From positions 1 through 64,000 of the forward strand of contig JASHOI010000557.1 in the NCBI GenBank assembly GCA_030041195.1: a DNA stretch of 64,000 bases, written 5' to 3'. This DNA comes from Streptosporangiaceae bacterium. Lineage in GTDB: Bacteria > Actinomycetota > Actinomycetes > Streptosporangiales > Streptosporangiaceae. The notes below the pieces were generated by a model. It searched no databases. It saw only the letters and a list, made by a program, of their open reading frames with translations, and was not told the origin of the DNA. This document shows positions 25,455 through 33,219 of the stretch, piece by piece (within the stretch, counting starts at the first letter, position 1; each line of letters begins with the position of its first letter). A program made the position numbers and the translations under genes.

Positions 25455-26135
25455 ATGAGTTACCGGACGCCTATGGGTGATCTCGATCCGGCCCAGGCCG
25501 ACAGCATTGATGATCTGGCACGATGCTTGCGGCAGCTTCATCTCCGGGCCGATACTCCGTCTTTCCGGATGCTGGAGGACCGCACAAAGCATGCGAACGG
25601 GTTTCTCCCGGGGACGAAGATTCAGCGAGTCCCGCTGCGGCGCAGCACACTCAGTGCGGTCCTGCATGGACAGGCGTTTCCACGCAAGGGCTTCTTGCTT
25701 ACTTTCGTCGAGGCCTGCGGTGTCGATCTGGAGGTCGACCAGCGGTGGGAAAAGGCGTGGGATCGCATAGCGGACCATGATCGGGACCAAGGTCGCGAGA
25801 CGGCTGCCGGGGAGCTCGGGCGTGAGCTCGATGGACTCCGCCAGCAGCTCGGTACGGCACAAAGCCATGCGGAAGCCGGTCAAGCCCAGGCCGGTACGGC
25901 CACGGCGGAGCTGGATACGACGGCGCGGGACACGAGCGATGAAGTACTCGTCTACAGCCTCAGTGATCTCAGACAGCAAACAGCTCGTGTTATGAGCGAG
26001 ATCGAAAAGGCCGGGATGCCTGCCTTTATCACTAGGAAAGGCCGGTTTGTCGCCATTATCAAATCACTCGAGCCTGGCCAGGTTGAATCACGGGTCCTTG
26101 CTGAGTTGGCACGGGAGATCGGAAAGTGGGCCTAA
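25455..26135 (+). CDS. Phd/YefM-like antitoxin with N-terminal actinobacterial HTH domain
   Basis: In this 226-residue protein, residues about 10-100 resemble the actinobacterial XRE-type DNA-binding region (DDLARCLRQLHLRADTPSFRMLEDRT, STLSAVLHGQAFPRKGFLLTFVEACGVD). A Gln/Ala-rich linker (about 105-150) may form a coiled coil. Residues about 155-226 look like a Phd/YefM antitoxin (VYSLSDLRQQTARVMSEIEKAGMPAFITRKGRFVAIIKSL). Its stop overlaps the next start (TAATG), the usual antitoxin-toxin arrangement. It should neutralise the downstream protein and autoregulate the operon, with the extra HTH giving added DNA specificity. The upstream region 25228-25454 is shared with the divergent small membrane protein. 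Confidence 0.72.
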   Translation: MSYRTPMGDLDPAQADSIDDLARCLRQLHLRADTPSFRMLEDRTKHANGFLPGTKIQRVPLRRSTLSAVLHGQAFPRKGFLLTFVEACGVDLEVDQRWEKAWDRIADHDRDQGRETAAGELGRELDGLRQQLGTAQSHAEAGQAQAGTATAELDTTARDTSDEVLVYSLSDLRQQTARVMSEIEKAGMPAFITRKGRFVAIIKSLEPGQVESRVLAELAREIGKWA

Positions 26136-26881
26136 TGGGGAGAGTGTGGTGGTCGGATCGGGCCACGGCCGATCTCGAGCGAGTCGTTGAAGACCACGGC
26201 GTGCGAGAGCAGCTGAAGAGGAACGCGGAGGAGATCTTGGAGGACATTCCGCCTCGCGCTAACTCCGCTGATAAAGGCGTCGCCGGTGAGATCATGTGGC
26301 ACCGCGGGTGGACACGCGCACAGAACCAGGGGGCAGCGGAGCCGGAAGACCTCGAAGACGGACCGTGGAACTACGTGCTGTTTTACAGGAAAGGCGCCGG
26401 CCCGGCGGAGTTCGAGCTCCTGGCTGTCCGCAGCCGCATGCAGATTGCCGCGCGGATCTGGGAACAAATGGCCAGGGAGCCCTGGCAGGCAAGCGAACTA
26501 CTGACTGCCCAGGAGACCAGAGTGGCTCGGTCGATTTCCGCGCAGACCCGCGGTCCGGCCCGCGGACTACCTCCGCTCACCCCTGAACAGCGTGCGGCGG
26601 CGCTGGAGAAGGCTGCCAGGGCCCGCAGGGAACGCGCCGAGGTGAAGAACCGTCTCAGGCGCGGGGCCTCGAGCTTGCCCACCGTCCTCAAGGAAGGCGC
26701 GACCGACGACGTGATCGGCAAGATGAAAGTCACGGCCCTGCTGGAGTCGCTGCCGGGCGTCGGCAAGGTCCGGGCAAAGCAGATCATGGAAAGGCTTGGG
26801 ATCGCGGAAACGCGTCGTGTGGGCGCGCTGGGCGTCAGCCAGCGTTCCGCGCTCGAGCAAGAGTTCCGCCCTGATATCTAG
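26135..26881 (+). CDS. RelE/ParE-like toxin domain fused to actinobacterial integration host factor (mIHF)
   Basis: In this 248-residue protein, residues about 1-115 resemble a RelE/ParE-type toxin (VWWSDRATADLERVVEDHGV, NYVLFYRKGAGPAEFELLAVRSR). Residues 145-244 are a near-canonical mIHF/sIHF protein: LPPLTPEQRAAALEKAARARRERAEVKNRLRRG, DVIGKMKVTALLESLPGVG with a helix-hairpin-helix, then KVRAKQIMERLGIAETRRV. Stand-alone mIHF is about 105 residues, so it appears complete. The ATG overlaps the antitoxin stop; GTG 26126 is an alternative. An in-frame GTG at 26522 with AGGAG 6 nt upstream could also release a free mIHF of 119 residues. The mIHF half binds DNA without sequence specificity; the toxin half is less certain. 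Confidence 0.75.
   Translation: MGRVWWSDRATADLERVVEDHGVREQLKRNAEEILEDIPPRANSADKGVAGEIMWHRGWTRAQNQGAAEPEDLEDGPWNYVLFYRKGAGPAEFELLAVRSRMQIAARIWEQMAREPWQASELLTAQETRVARSISAQTRGPARGLPPLTPEQRAAALEKAARARRERAEVKNRLRRGASSLPTVLKEGATDDVIGKMKVTALLESLPGVGKVRAKQIMERLGIAETRRVGALGVSQRSALEQEFRPDI
26511..26524 (+). promoter_or_regulatory. Possible internal ribosome site and GTG start for free mIHF
   Basis: AGGAG (26511-26515) lies 6 nt before an in-frame GTG (26522-26524) exactly at the linker between the toxin-like and mIHF domains. Initiation here would give a 119-residue protein close to normal mIHF length. Confidence 0.4.
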
Positions 26882-26950
26882 CCGGCTCCGCCGGGTGTTG
26901 GCACGCGGCCTCGTCCGCGTGCCATGCTCCACGAGCATGAGGGAGCACCC

Positions 26951-27625
26951 GTGACAACGCCCGGCCCGGCCACCGTCGCCGCCGTGCACCGCCGGCTGCG
27001 CGCCCAGCAGGGCAGGTTCATCCCCAAGCCCGTGCTGCCCGCCCTGGACGAGGTCATCGCCACCGTGCTGTCACAGCACACCTCGGACACCAACTCCGAG
27101 CGCGCGTTCGCCCGGCTCAAGGAGATCTTTCCGAGCTGGGAGCAGGTCGCCGACGCGCCAGCCGAGGACGTCGCCGACGCGATCCGCCGTGGCGGCATCG
27201 CCAACCAGAAGGCCCGGCGGATCAAGGAGATCCTGGCTGCGATCGAGGAGCGCGAGGGCCGCATCAGCCTGGACCGGCTGAACGAACTCGACGACGCGGC
27301 CGTGGCGGCCTACCTGGAATCGCTGCCCGGGGTTGGCCCGAAGACCGCGGCGTGCGTGCTCACCTTCGCCCTCGGGCGGGCGGGGTTCCCCGTCGACACT
27401 CATGTGCACCGCATCGCGATCAGGCTCGGCTGGATCCCTGCGAAGACGACCGCCGACACGGCGCACCGGCTCCTCGCTGGGATCGTGCCGGCCGCCATCC
27501 GCTACGACCTGCACGTCGCGCTGGTCACCCATGGCCGGACAGTCTGCCGCGCGCAACGCCCACGCTGCGACCAGTGCGTGCTGCGCGACCTGTGCGCGTT
27601 TGGCTCCGACATCCGGCCACGCTAA
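26951..27625 (+). CDS. nth: Endonuclease III-like DNA glycosylase/AP lyase
   Basis: This 224-residue HhH-GPD enzyme has the helix-hairpin-helix LPGVGPKTAA with catalytic Lys131, the catalytic Asp149 in PVDTHVHR and a C-terminal 4Fe-4S loop Cys199-x6-Cys206-x2-Cys209-x5-Cys215. All residues needed for base excision of damaged pyrimidines and AP-site cleavage are present. I chose GTG 26951 (GGGAG 5 nt upstream); ATG 26924 in frame is an alternative. It lies 69 nt after the mIHF fusion on the same strand, so read-through is possible. It may be a second nth paralogue, not the housekeeping gene. Confidence 0.87.
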   Translation: MTTPGPATVAAVHRRLRAQQGRFIPKPVLPALDEVIATVLSQHTSDTNSERAFARLKEIFPSWEQVADAPAEDVADAIRRGGIANQKARRIKEILAAIEEREGRISLDRLNELDDAAVAAYLESLPGVGPKTAACVLTFALGRAGFPVDTHVHRIAIRLGWIPAKTTADTAHRLLAGIVPAAIRYDLHVALVTHGRTVCRAQRPRCDQCVLRDLCAFGSDIRPR

Positions 27626-28003
27626 TTACCGCCGCAGACGCCTAACGCGCTCGGCACCGTAAAGGGCTAAATCGTCCGTATCCAGTAAAAGTTGACGTTC
27701 GCAATGGCACTGAAATCGCACGTTTGATCCCGGGAAACCATAGTTCCCGCACCGCGCAGGACGGAACTGTCCGGTCAGTACGTCGCCGAGCGCCGCGCTG
27801 CCGCCATTACCAACGGATACGTACCGGACGAGCAGGCTAATACCGGGTCATCGGCTTAGTGAGCACTTTTGGTAGGGCATTAGACCCGTGGTGCTTTTTA
27901 TTCCTGAAAGTCCTGAGCCCTTGCGTGAAATTTCAGGCTTAAAGATGTCGCCCGCGGCGTACGGTGGTTGCGTTTAAAAAGCACATTCAGGGAGGGCCGG
28001 CGA
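27626..28003 (+). promoter_or_regulatory. Long structured-looking leader of the S8 protease gene
   Basis: No gene is supported in these 378 nt, which are less GC-rich than the surroundings. Visible hairpins: CGGGAA/TTCCCG (27731-27749) and GGAC/GTCC just after it. AGCAC/GTGCT (27862-27895) is followed by a T-run, and CCTGAAA/TTTCAGG spans 27903-27937, overlapping the palindrome TGAAATTTCA (27926-27935). GGAGGG at 27991 is the ribosome site for 28004. A riboswitch or attenuator is possible, but no known class was recognised. Confidence 0.45.
27862..27900 (+). terminator. Terminator- or attenuator-like hairpin with T-run
   Basis: AGCAC (27862-27866) pairs with GTGCT (27891-27895), with a possible inner GGG/CCC pairing, followed by TTTTTA. 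It could end nth transcription or act as an attenuator in the protease leader. The long loop makes it a weak intrinsic terminator. Confidence 0.35.
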
Positions 28004-29674
28004 ATGAAGCTGACCGCGGCGCCCGGCGCCAGGCTCCGGCACGGACCATTGTTCATCTGGCGGAAGAAGGGTCTGCTGGCCGGCACGGCCGGTCTCGTAA
28101 CGGCCGGCTTAGTCGGCACCGCCATGGTCGGCGTCCCTGCGGCGTCGGCGAGCAGCACCGAGACCGTCATCGTCACCGCGAGCGGGCTGCTGAGCCCGGT
28201 CGCCGCCACGGCGGAGGTGCTCGGCACCGTACTGGAGCAATTTCAGATTATCGACGGGGTCGAGGCGTCGATCCCCACCGTGCTCGAACCGGTGCTGGCG
28301 GCGCTGCCGGGGATCACCGTGACTCCGGACGTCTCCGTCAGCGTGCAGTCGACGGTCGAGTCGACCGGCCCGCACACACCTTCCGATGAGTTCCTGCAGC
28401 AGACCGGCGCCACGCAGCTGTTCGCCGACGGCGACACCGGCCAGGGCGTCACCGTGGCCGTGCTCGACACCGGCATCGACAACCTGCCTGACTTCGCGGG
28501 GCGGCTGATCGGCGGGGTCGACCTGAGCGGCGGGAACAACCCGTTCCAGGATGGCTACGGCCATGGCACGTTCGTGGCTGGCTTGATCGCCGGGAACGGC
28601 GCCTCCTCGGGCGGGCAGTACGAGGGCGAGGCACCGGGCGCCGACCTGGTGTCGATCAAGGTGGCCGGCGCCACCGGCGTGACCGATCTGGCGACGGTCA
28701 TCCTGGGCGTGCAGTGGGCGGTCGACAACCGGCTGGCCTACAACATCAGGGTTCTCAATATGTCCCTGGGCTTCCAGCCGTTCGAATCCACCGTCATTAA
28801 CCCGCTCGACCAGGCGGTGCAGGTGGCGTGGGACTCGGGCATCGCGGTGGTGGCCTCGGCCGGCAACGCCGGGCCAGCCAACGGCACCATTCTGTCGCCC
28901 GGGGACGATCCCCTGGTCATTACCGTGGGCGCGCTGGATGACATGGCGCAGCCGGTGGTCGCCGACGATGAGATGACCAACTTCAGCAGCGTCGGGCCCA
29001 CGTCGCCCGACGGCTGGGTAAAGCCTGACCTGGTCACCTCCGGCCGCTCGGTCGTCAGCCTGGCCGCGCCCGGCTCAACGATTTACGACGACTACCCCTC
29101 GGCCCGTATTGGCTCGGGCAACTTCGTCGGCTCCGGCACATCGTTCAGTTCGGCCATCACGAGCGGTGCCGCGGCTCTGGTCCTGGCCGCCAATCCTTCG
29201 CTCACCCCGGACGAACTCAAGGCCCGGCTGCTCGGCACGACCAGCCCCGGCCCCGTCGGCAATCCGTTCGTGGACGGACACGGTGCCCTGAACGCGTACG
29301 CCGCCGCCACCGCGGGCCCGATGAACCTCAGCCAGTCCGTCCTCGGCACCGCGCTGACTCTGCTCGGGGCGACGGTGTCGCTCGCGCCCGTGGCCAACCT
29401 GGCCGACACCTGGAACGCGAGCCTCTGGTCGGGCCTCTCGTGGCCGGAGGGTTCCGGCGGCGGCCCGGCGTGGAACGGGTCGGCATGGAACGGGTCGGCA
29501 TGGAACGGCTTCACCTGGACCAGCCATGCCTGGAACGACGGCGGCTGGGCGAACGCGGCGTGGAACGGCGAAGCCTGGGACGGCTCGGCCTGGGACGGCA
29601 CGGCGTGGCAGGGCTCGGCCTGGAACAGCGCCGCCTGGAACGGCGCCGCCTGGGACGCCTCGGAATGGAACTAG
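28004..29674 (+). CDS. Secreted S8 (subtilisin-like) protease with Trp-pentad C-terminal tail
   Basis: This 556-residue protein has a twin-Arg-free, Lys-rich signal peptide with hydrophobic core GLLAGTAGLVTAGLVGTAMVG and probable cleavage after ASA (residue 49). The S8 domain carries Asp155 (VAVLDTGID), His187 (GHGTFVAG), oxyanion Asn288 (SAGNAG) and Ser380 (GSGTSFSS). From residue 470 to 555, tryptophans recur every fifth residue (17 in register), as in AWNGSAWNGS. This tail has no domain name known to me and may bind a surface polymer or form a stacked repeat. GGAGGG is 7 nt before the ATG. The GGDEF-EAL gene follows 25 nt after the stop. Confidence 0.87.
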   Translation: MKLTAAPGARLRHGPLFIWRKKGLLAGTAGLVTAGLVGTAMVGVPAASASSTETVIVTASGLLSPVAATAEVLGTVLEQFQIIDGVEASIPTVLEPVLAALPGITVTPDVSVSVQSTVESTGPHTPSDEFLQQTGATQLFADGDTGQGVTVAVLDTGIDNLPDFAGRLIGGVDLSGGNNPFQDGYGHGTFVAGLIAGNGASSGGQYEGEAPGADLVSIKVAGATGVTDLATVILGVQWAVDNRLAYNIRVLNMSLGFQPFESTVINPLDQAVQVAWDSGIAVVASAGNAGPANGTILSPGDDPLVITVGALDDMAQPVVADDEMTNFSSVGPTSPDGWVKPDLVTSGRSVVSLAAPGSTIYDDYPSARIGSGNFVGSGTSFSSAITSGAAALVLAANPSLTPDELKARLLGTTSPGPVGNPFVDGHGALNAYAAATAGPMNLSQSVLGTALTLLGATVSLAPVANLADTWNASLWSGLSWPEGSGGGPAWNGSAWNGSAWNGFTWTSHAWNDGGWANAAWNGEAWDGSAWDGTAWQGSAWNSAAWNGAAWDASEWN

Positions 29675-29699
29675 GAGGTGGCCACGGTGTAGCCGGGCC

Positions 29700-32393
29700 A
29701 TGAACCTGCCACGCCCGGCCCGGGCGATCGTGGCCGCCTCCATCGCGGGCGGCGCGGGCACGCTGGTCGTCGCGGGCATACGGCAATCGCATTGCACGCC
29801 GGTCAGTGAGAGCCAGTGTTTCGTGGCCGCTGCCCTCGGCGTGCTGCTGCTGGGGAGCTGGCTGTGGCCGCTCGTCGTGTTCCGGGGCGGCGAATCCGAT
29901 GCCACTCACGTGGACGAGTGCTTCTTTGTCATCCTTGCCCTGCTCGTGCCGCCGGTTCTCACGCTGGCCACGCTGGCGGTGGCGACGGCTCTGGCTCAGG
30001 CCGTCCGCCGCCGCCCGCTGGTCAAGTCGGCCTTCAACACCGGGCAGGTTCTGGTGTCGGCGGGGCTGGGGCTGGCCGTGAGTCGCGGCATAGCCGTGCC
30101 ATCGCACTCGGTCGGCGTCGCCCAGGTCGCTGCCGTGGCGGCGGGCGTCGCCGTGTTCCTGGTCGTCAACGAGGCGCTGTTCGGCGGCGTCATGGCGTCG
30201 ATAGGAACGACCTGGGAAGAACTCACCAGCGACCTGCCGATCCAGCTCACGCTGGCCGGCGGCGGAGCGTTGACCGGCATCGTGCTTGCGCTCGCGATAC
30301 GGACGGATAAGTGGGCGATCGTGCTGGCGATTCCATTACTGATCCTCGGGCGCTCGCTGATCGGCGCCAGGTACGCGGCGCTGTACGACCGCGCGAGGAC
30401 AGAGGGGCTGTACGAGGTGGCACTGGAGGCCAACCGCCAGCTTCGGCAGCAGCCGGTGCTCGAGACGATCCTGGGGTCGGTCCGGCTGCTGCTGCGCAGC
30501 CCGCAGGCCGCGCTGACGGCCGCCGACCCGGCCGCCGGCGAGCTGGCGGCCGCGATGACCGTCGCCGGCCGGCAGCAGTGGCTGGTGGCGGCGGGCCGAC
30601 GCCGCGATGAGCCCTTTGATGACGCCGATCGCGGGCTGCTGCGGGCGCTCGCCGCGGTGGGCACCGGAGCGCTGAGCAACGCCGAGCTGTACCAGGAGGT
30701 CCGCGTCGAGCGGGAGCGGCTGTCGTCGATCACGCTCAACATCGGCGAAGGCGTCTGCGCGATAGATGCGGACGGCAGGCTCACGTTCGTCAACCCAGCC
30801 GCGGCGGACGTGATCGACCTGCCGCCACTCAACATCACCAGCGACCAGGCGGCGGAACGTGCGATTGCCGCGCCGGACTTCCTGCTCGTTCCGGCTCGCG
30901 AGGCCATGCGCACACGCCGCACGATCCGCGAGGACGACGCCCGCTTCTGCGGCAAGAACGGCGCAGCGATCCCGGTCGCCTACACGGCATCGGCGGTGAT
31001 GCGCGACGGCGAACCATCGGGGGCCGTGATCGCCTTCCGCGACATCACCGAGCGCAAGGCATTCGAGGACGAACTCCACCATCACGCCTTCTACGACAGC
31101 CTCACCGGGCTGGCCAACCGCAGGCTGCTGGTCGAGCGCCTCGACCAGGCACTGCGCCGGTCGGACCTGGACCGCAAGGCTCACGCGCTGATCTTCATCG
31201 ACGTGGACCGGTTCAAGAGCATCAACGACAGCCTGGGCCATGTGACCGGCGACGAGTTCCTGGTCGCGATCGGCAACCGCATGAAGGGCGTGGTGCGCGG
31301 CCATGACCTGATCGCGCGCTTCGGCGGCGACGAGTTCGTGGTGCTGCTCGAGGACGTGGCGGGACAGGAAGAGGCGGTCGTCGCCGCGCGGCGGATCTGC
31401 GCGGCGGTGCAGCAGCCCATGGAGCTGTCCGGGGGCTACGAGATGGTCGCCAGCGTGTCCGTGGGGATCGCCATGGCCGAGCCCGGCAAGACCACCGATG
31501 ACCTGCTGCGCGACGCCGACGTGGCCATGTACGAGGCCAAGGCCAGGGGCGGGGGCGGCGTCTACCGGGTGTTCGACCAGCTTTCGATGGGAACCCGCTC
31601 CGCCGAGCGGCTCCGGATCGAGGCCGACCTGCGCAAGGGCATCGAGCGGGACGAACTCGAGGTGCACTACCAGCCGTTCTACTCCCTGGACGGGAAGGAG
31701 ATCGTCGGTGCGGAGGCGCTGGTGCGGTGGCGCCATCCCGTCAACGGCCTGATCGGCCCGATGAGCTTCATCCCGATCGCCGAGGAGACGGGGCTGATTC
31801 TGCCGGTCGGCCGGTACGTTCTCGAACAGGCCTGCCGCCAGGTGCGCTCGATCAGGGACCGGCTCGGTGTGGAGTTCCCGGTCAGCGTCAACCTGTCACC
31901 GCGCCAGTTCCAGGAGAGCGGGCTGCTCACCCAGGTGGCGGCGGCGCTCGACGCTTGCGGCCTGCCGTCGGAATCACTGACGTTCGAGATCACCGAGTCC
32001 ATGGTGATGGAGGATCTCTCCGGCGCCCGCGACGTCATGAAGAAGCTCAACCGGCTGGGCGTGCGCCTGGCCATCGACGACTTCGGCACCGGCCACTCGT
32101 CCCTTGCCTACCTCAAGCAGTTTCCGGTGCACGAGGTGAAGGTCGACCGCGCGTTCGTCAAGGGCGTCGCGGAAAACCGGGTCGACTCGGCGATCGTCCG
32201 GGCCGTGATCGAGCTTGCCAACGCCATCGGCATTTCGGCGGTCGCCGAAGGCGTCGAGACCCCGGACCAGGTGACCGGACTGCGGATGCTCGGCTGCCGG
32301 GTCGCGCAGGGCTATTTCTTCTCGCACCCGCTGCCGGCCGAGGAGTTCGGCGAGCTTCTCAAACGGCACTTCGCGCGTGCCGCCGCCGGCTGA
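29700..32393 (+). CDS. Membrane GGDEF-EAL cyclic-di-GMP synthase/phosphodiesterase
   Basis: In this 897-residue protein, residues about 1-225 hold several hydrophobic helices (a membrane sensor region). A GAF-like segment (about 250-340) and a PAS domain (about 345-460) follow. The GGDEF domain has an intact RFGGDEF at about 541 and an I-site RGHD five residues upstream. The EAL domain has EALVRW at about 670, and NLS, ESMVME and DDFGTGHSS are present. Both activities therefore look intact, so net direction may depend on the sensor input. The ATG lies 25 nt after the protease stop, where GGAGG follows that stop, suggesting co-transcription with the secreted protease. Confidence 0.9.
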   Translation: MNLPRPARAIVAASIAGGAGTLVVAGIRQSHCTPVSESQCFVAAALGVLLLGSWLWPLVVFRGGESDATHVDECFFVILALLVPPVLTLATLAVATALAQAVRRRPLVKSAFNTGQVLVSAGLGLAVSRGIAVPSHSVGVAQVAAVAAGVAVFLVVNEALFGGVMASIGTTWEELTSDLPIQLTLAGGGALTGIVLALAIRTDKWAIVLAIPLLILGRSLIGARYAALYDRARTEGLYEVALEANRQLRQQPVLETILGSVRLLLRSPQAALTAADPAAGELAAAMTVAGRQQWLVAAGRRRDEPFDDADRGLLRALAAVGTGALSNAELYQEVRVERERLSSITLNIGEGVCAIDADGRLTFVNPAAADVIDLPPLNITSDQAAERAIAAPDFLLVPAREAMRTRRTIREDDARFCGKNGAAIPVAYTASAVMRDGEPSGAVIAFRDITERKAFEDELHHHAFYDSLTGLANRRLLVERLDQALRRSDLDRKAHALIFIDVDRFKSINDSLGHVTGDEFLVAIGNRMKGVVRGHDLIARFGGDEFVVLLEDVAGQEEAVVAARRICAAVQQPMELSGGYEMVASVSVGIAMAEPGKTTDDLLRDADVAMYEAKARGGGGVYRVFDQLSMGTRSAERLRIEADLRKGIERDELEVHYQPFYSLDGKEIVGAEALVRWRHPVNGLIGPMSFIPIAEETGLILPVGRYVLEQACRQVRSIRDRLGVEFPVSVNLSPRQFQESGLLTQVAAALDACGLPSESLTFEITESMVMEDLSGARDVMKKLNRLGVRLAIDDFGTGHSSLAYLKQFPVHEVKVDRAFVKGVAENRVDSAIVRAVIELANAIGISAVAEGVETPDQVTGLRMLGCRVAQGYFFSHPLPAEEFGELLKRHFARAAAG

Positions 32394-32413
32394 GCAGCGG
32401 CCAGCCGGTCCAG

Positions 32414-32431
32414 GAGGCCCTGCCCGGCCTC
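32414..32431 (+). terminator. GC-rich hairpin after the GGDEF-EAL gene
   Basis: GAGGCC (32414-32419), a 6-nt loop and GGCCTC (32426-32431) form a perfect stem 21 nt after the stop codon. There is no T-run, so this is at best a GC-hairpin terminator of the actinobacterial kind. Confidence 0.35.
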
Positions 32432-32486
32432 TCGCGCCGAATCAGAGTGCCTCCACCGCGAGCCAGTGGGTGTCGCGGGGGGTATG

Positions 32487-32503
32487 ACGCGTGTGAAACG
32501 CGT
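32487..32503 (+). promoter_or_regulatory. Repeated ACGCGT site upstream of VOC gene
   Basis: ACGCGT occurs twice (32487-32492 and 32498-32503) with a 5-nt spacer, giving a symmetrical site 36 nt before the ATG at 32539. This is a plausible operator; the regulator is unknown. Confidence 0.3.
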
Positions 32504-32538
32504 TACGATCATCCCCGTCTCAGCCCACGGAGGCCGCG

Positions 32539-33219
32539 ATGAGCACGACCGAGGACCGCAGCGACACCAGCGGGACGCCGGACGCCGGGAGCGTGGACAT
32601 GAAGCTGGAGGTACTCGTCATCCCGGTTTCGGACGCCGACCGCGCCAAGGAGTTCTACGGAAGACTCGGGTGGAGGCTGGACGCCGATCGCGCCGGCGAC
32701 GACTTCCGCCTGATCCAGTTCACGCCGCCGGGCTCGGGATGCTCGATCCAGTTCGGCGTCAACCTCACGTCGGCCGTGCCTGGCTCCGCCCAGGGCGTTC
32801 TGTTGGCCGTCTCGGACATCCAGGCCGCGCACGACGACCTCGTCAGCCGCGGTGTCGCGGTCAGTGCACCGTTCCACTGCGCTACCGGCGGAGCGTGCCG
32901 GTTCCGCGACGGCGACGGGATGTTCGAGCGGGTCAGTGGGCCCGCACCCGGTCACGCCAGCTACGGCTCCTTCGCCACGTTCAGCGACCCGGACGGCAAC
33001 AGCTGGGTGTTCCAGGAAGTCACGACCCGGCTGCCTGGGCGGGTCGACGCCGCGGAGACGGCATTCGCCTCCACAATGGACCTGGCGAACGCGATGCGGC
33101 GCGCGTCGGCCGCTCACGGCGAGCACGAGAAGCGCATCGGCGCTGCCGATCCGGACTGGCCGGACTGGTACGCCGCCTACATGGTGGCCGAGCAGGCCGG
33201 GACGGAGCTGCCCAAATGA
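32539..33219 (+). CDS. VOC-family (glyoxalase/bleomycin resistance-like) protein
   Basis: This 226-residue protein has a VOC fold at about residues 20-165: MKLEVLVIPVSDADRAKEFYGRLGWRLDAD, LAVSDIQAAHDDLVSRGV and FATFSDPDGNSWVFQEV. A C-terminal 60-residue helical tail (AADPDWPDWYAAYMVAEQAG) is typical of actinobacterial relatives annotated as glyoxalases. The gene overlaps the next one by four bases (ATGA), linking it to the flavin disulfide reductase. The substrate is unknown. Confidence 0.8.
   Translation: MSTTEDRSDTSGTPDAGSVDMKLEVLVIPVSDADRAKEFYGRLGWRLDADRAGDDFRLIQFTPPGSGCSIQFGVNLTSAVPGSAQGVLLAVSDIQAAHDDLVSRGVAVSAPFHCATGGACRFRDGDGMFERVSGPAPGHASYGSFATFSDPDGNSWVFQEVTTRLPGRVDAAETAFASTMDLANAMRRASAAHGEHEKRIGAADPDWPDWYAAYMVAEQAGTELPK

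Noticed and set aside
27626..28003. Known riboswitch (c-di-GMP-I, ydaO/c-di-AMP, cobalamin)
   Set aside because: The region is structured, but the conserved cores of these classes could not be found by eye.
28760..28800. tRNA T-arm-like sequence GTTCGAATCC
   Set aside because: It lies inside the S8 protease coding region and no cloverleaf can be drawn around it.
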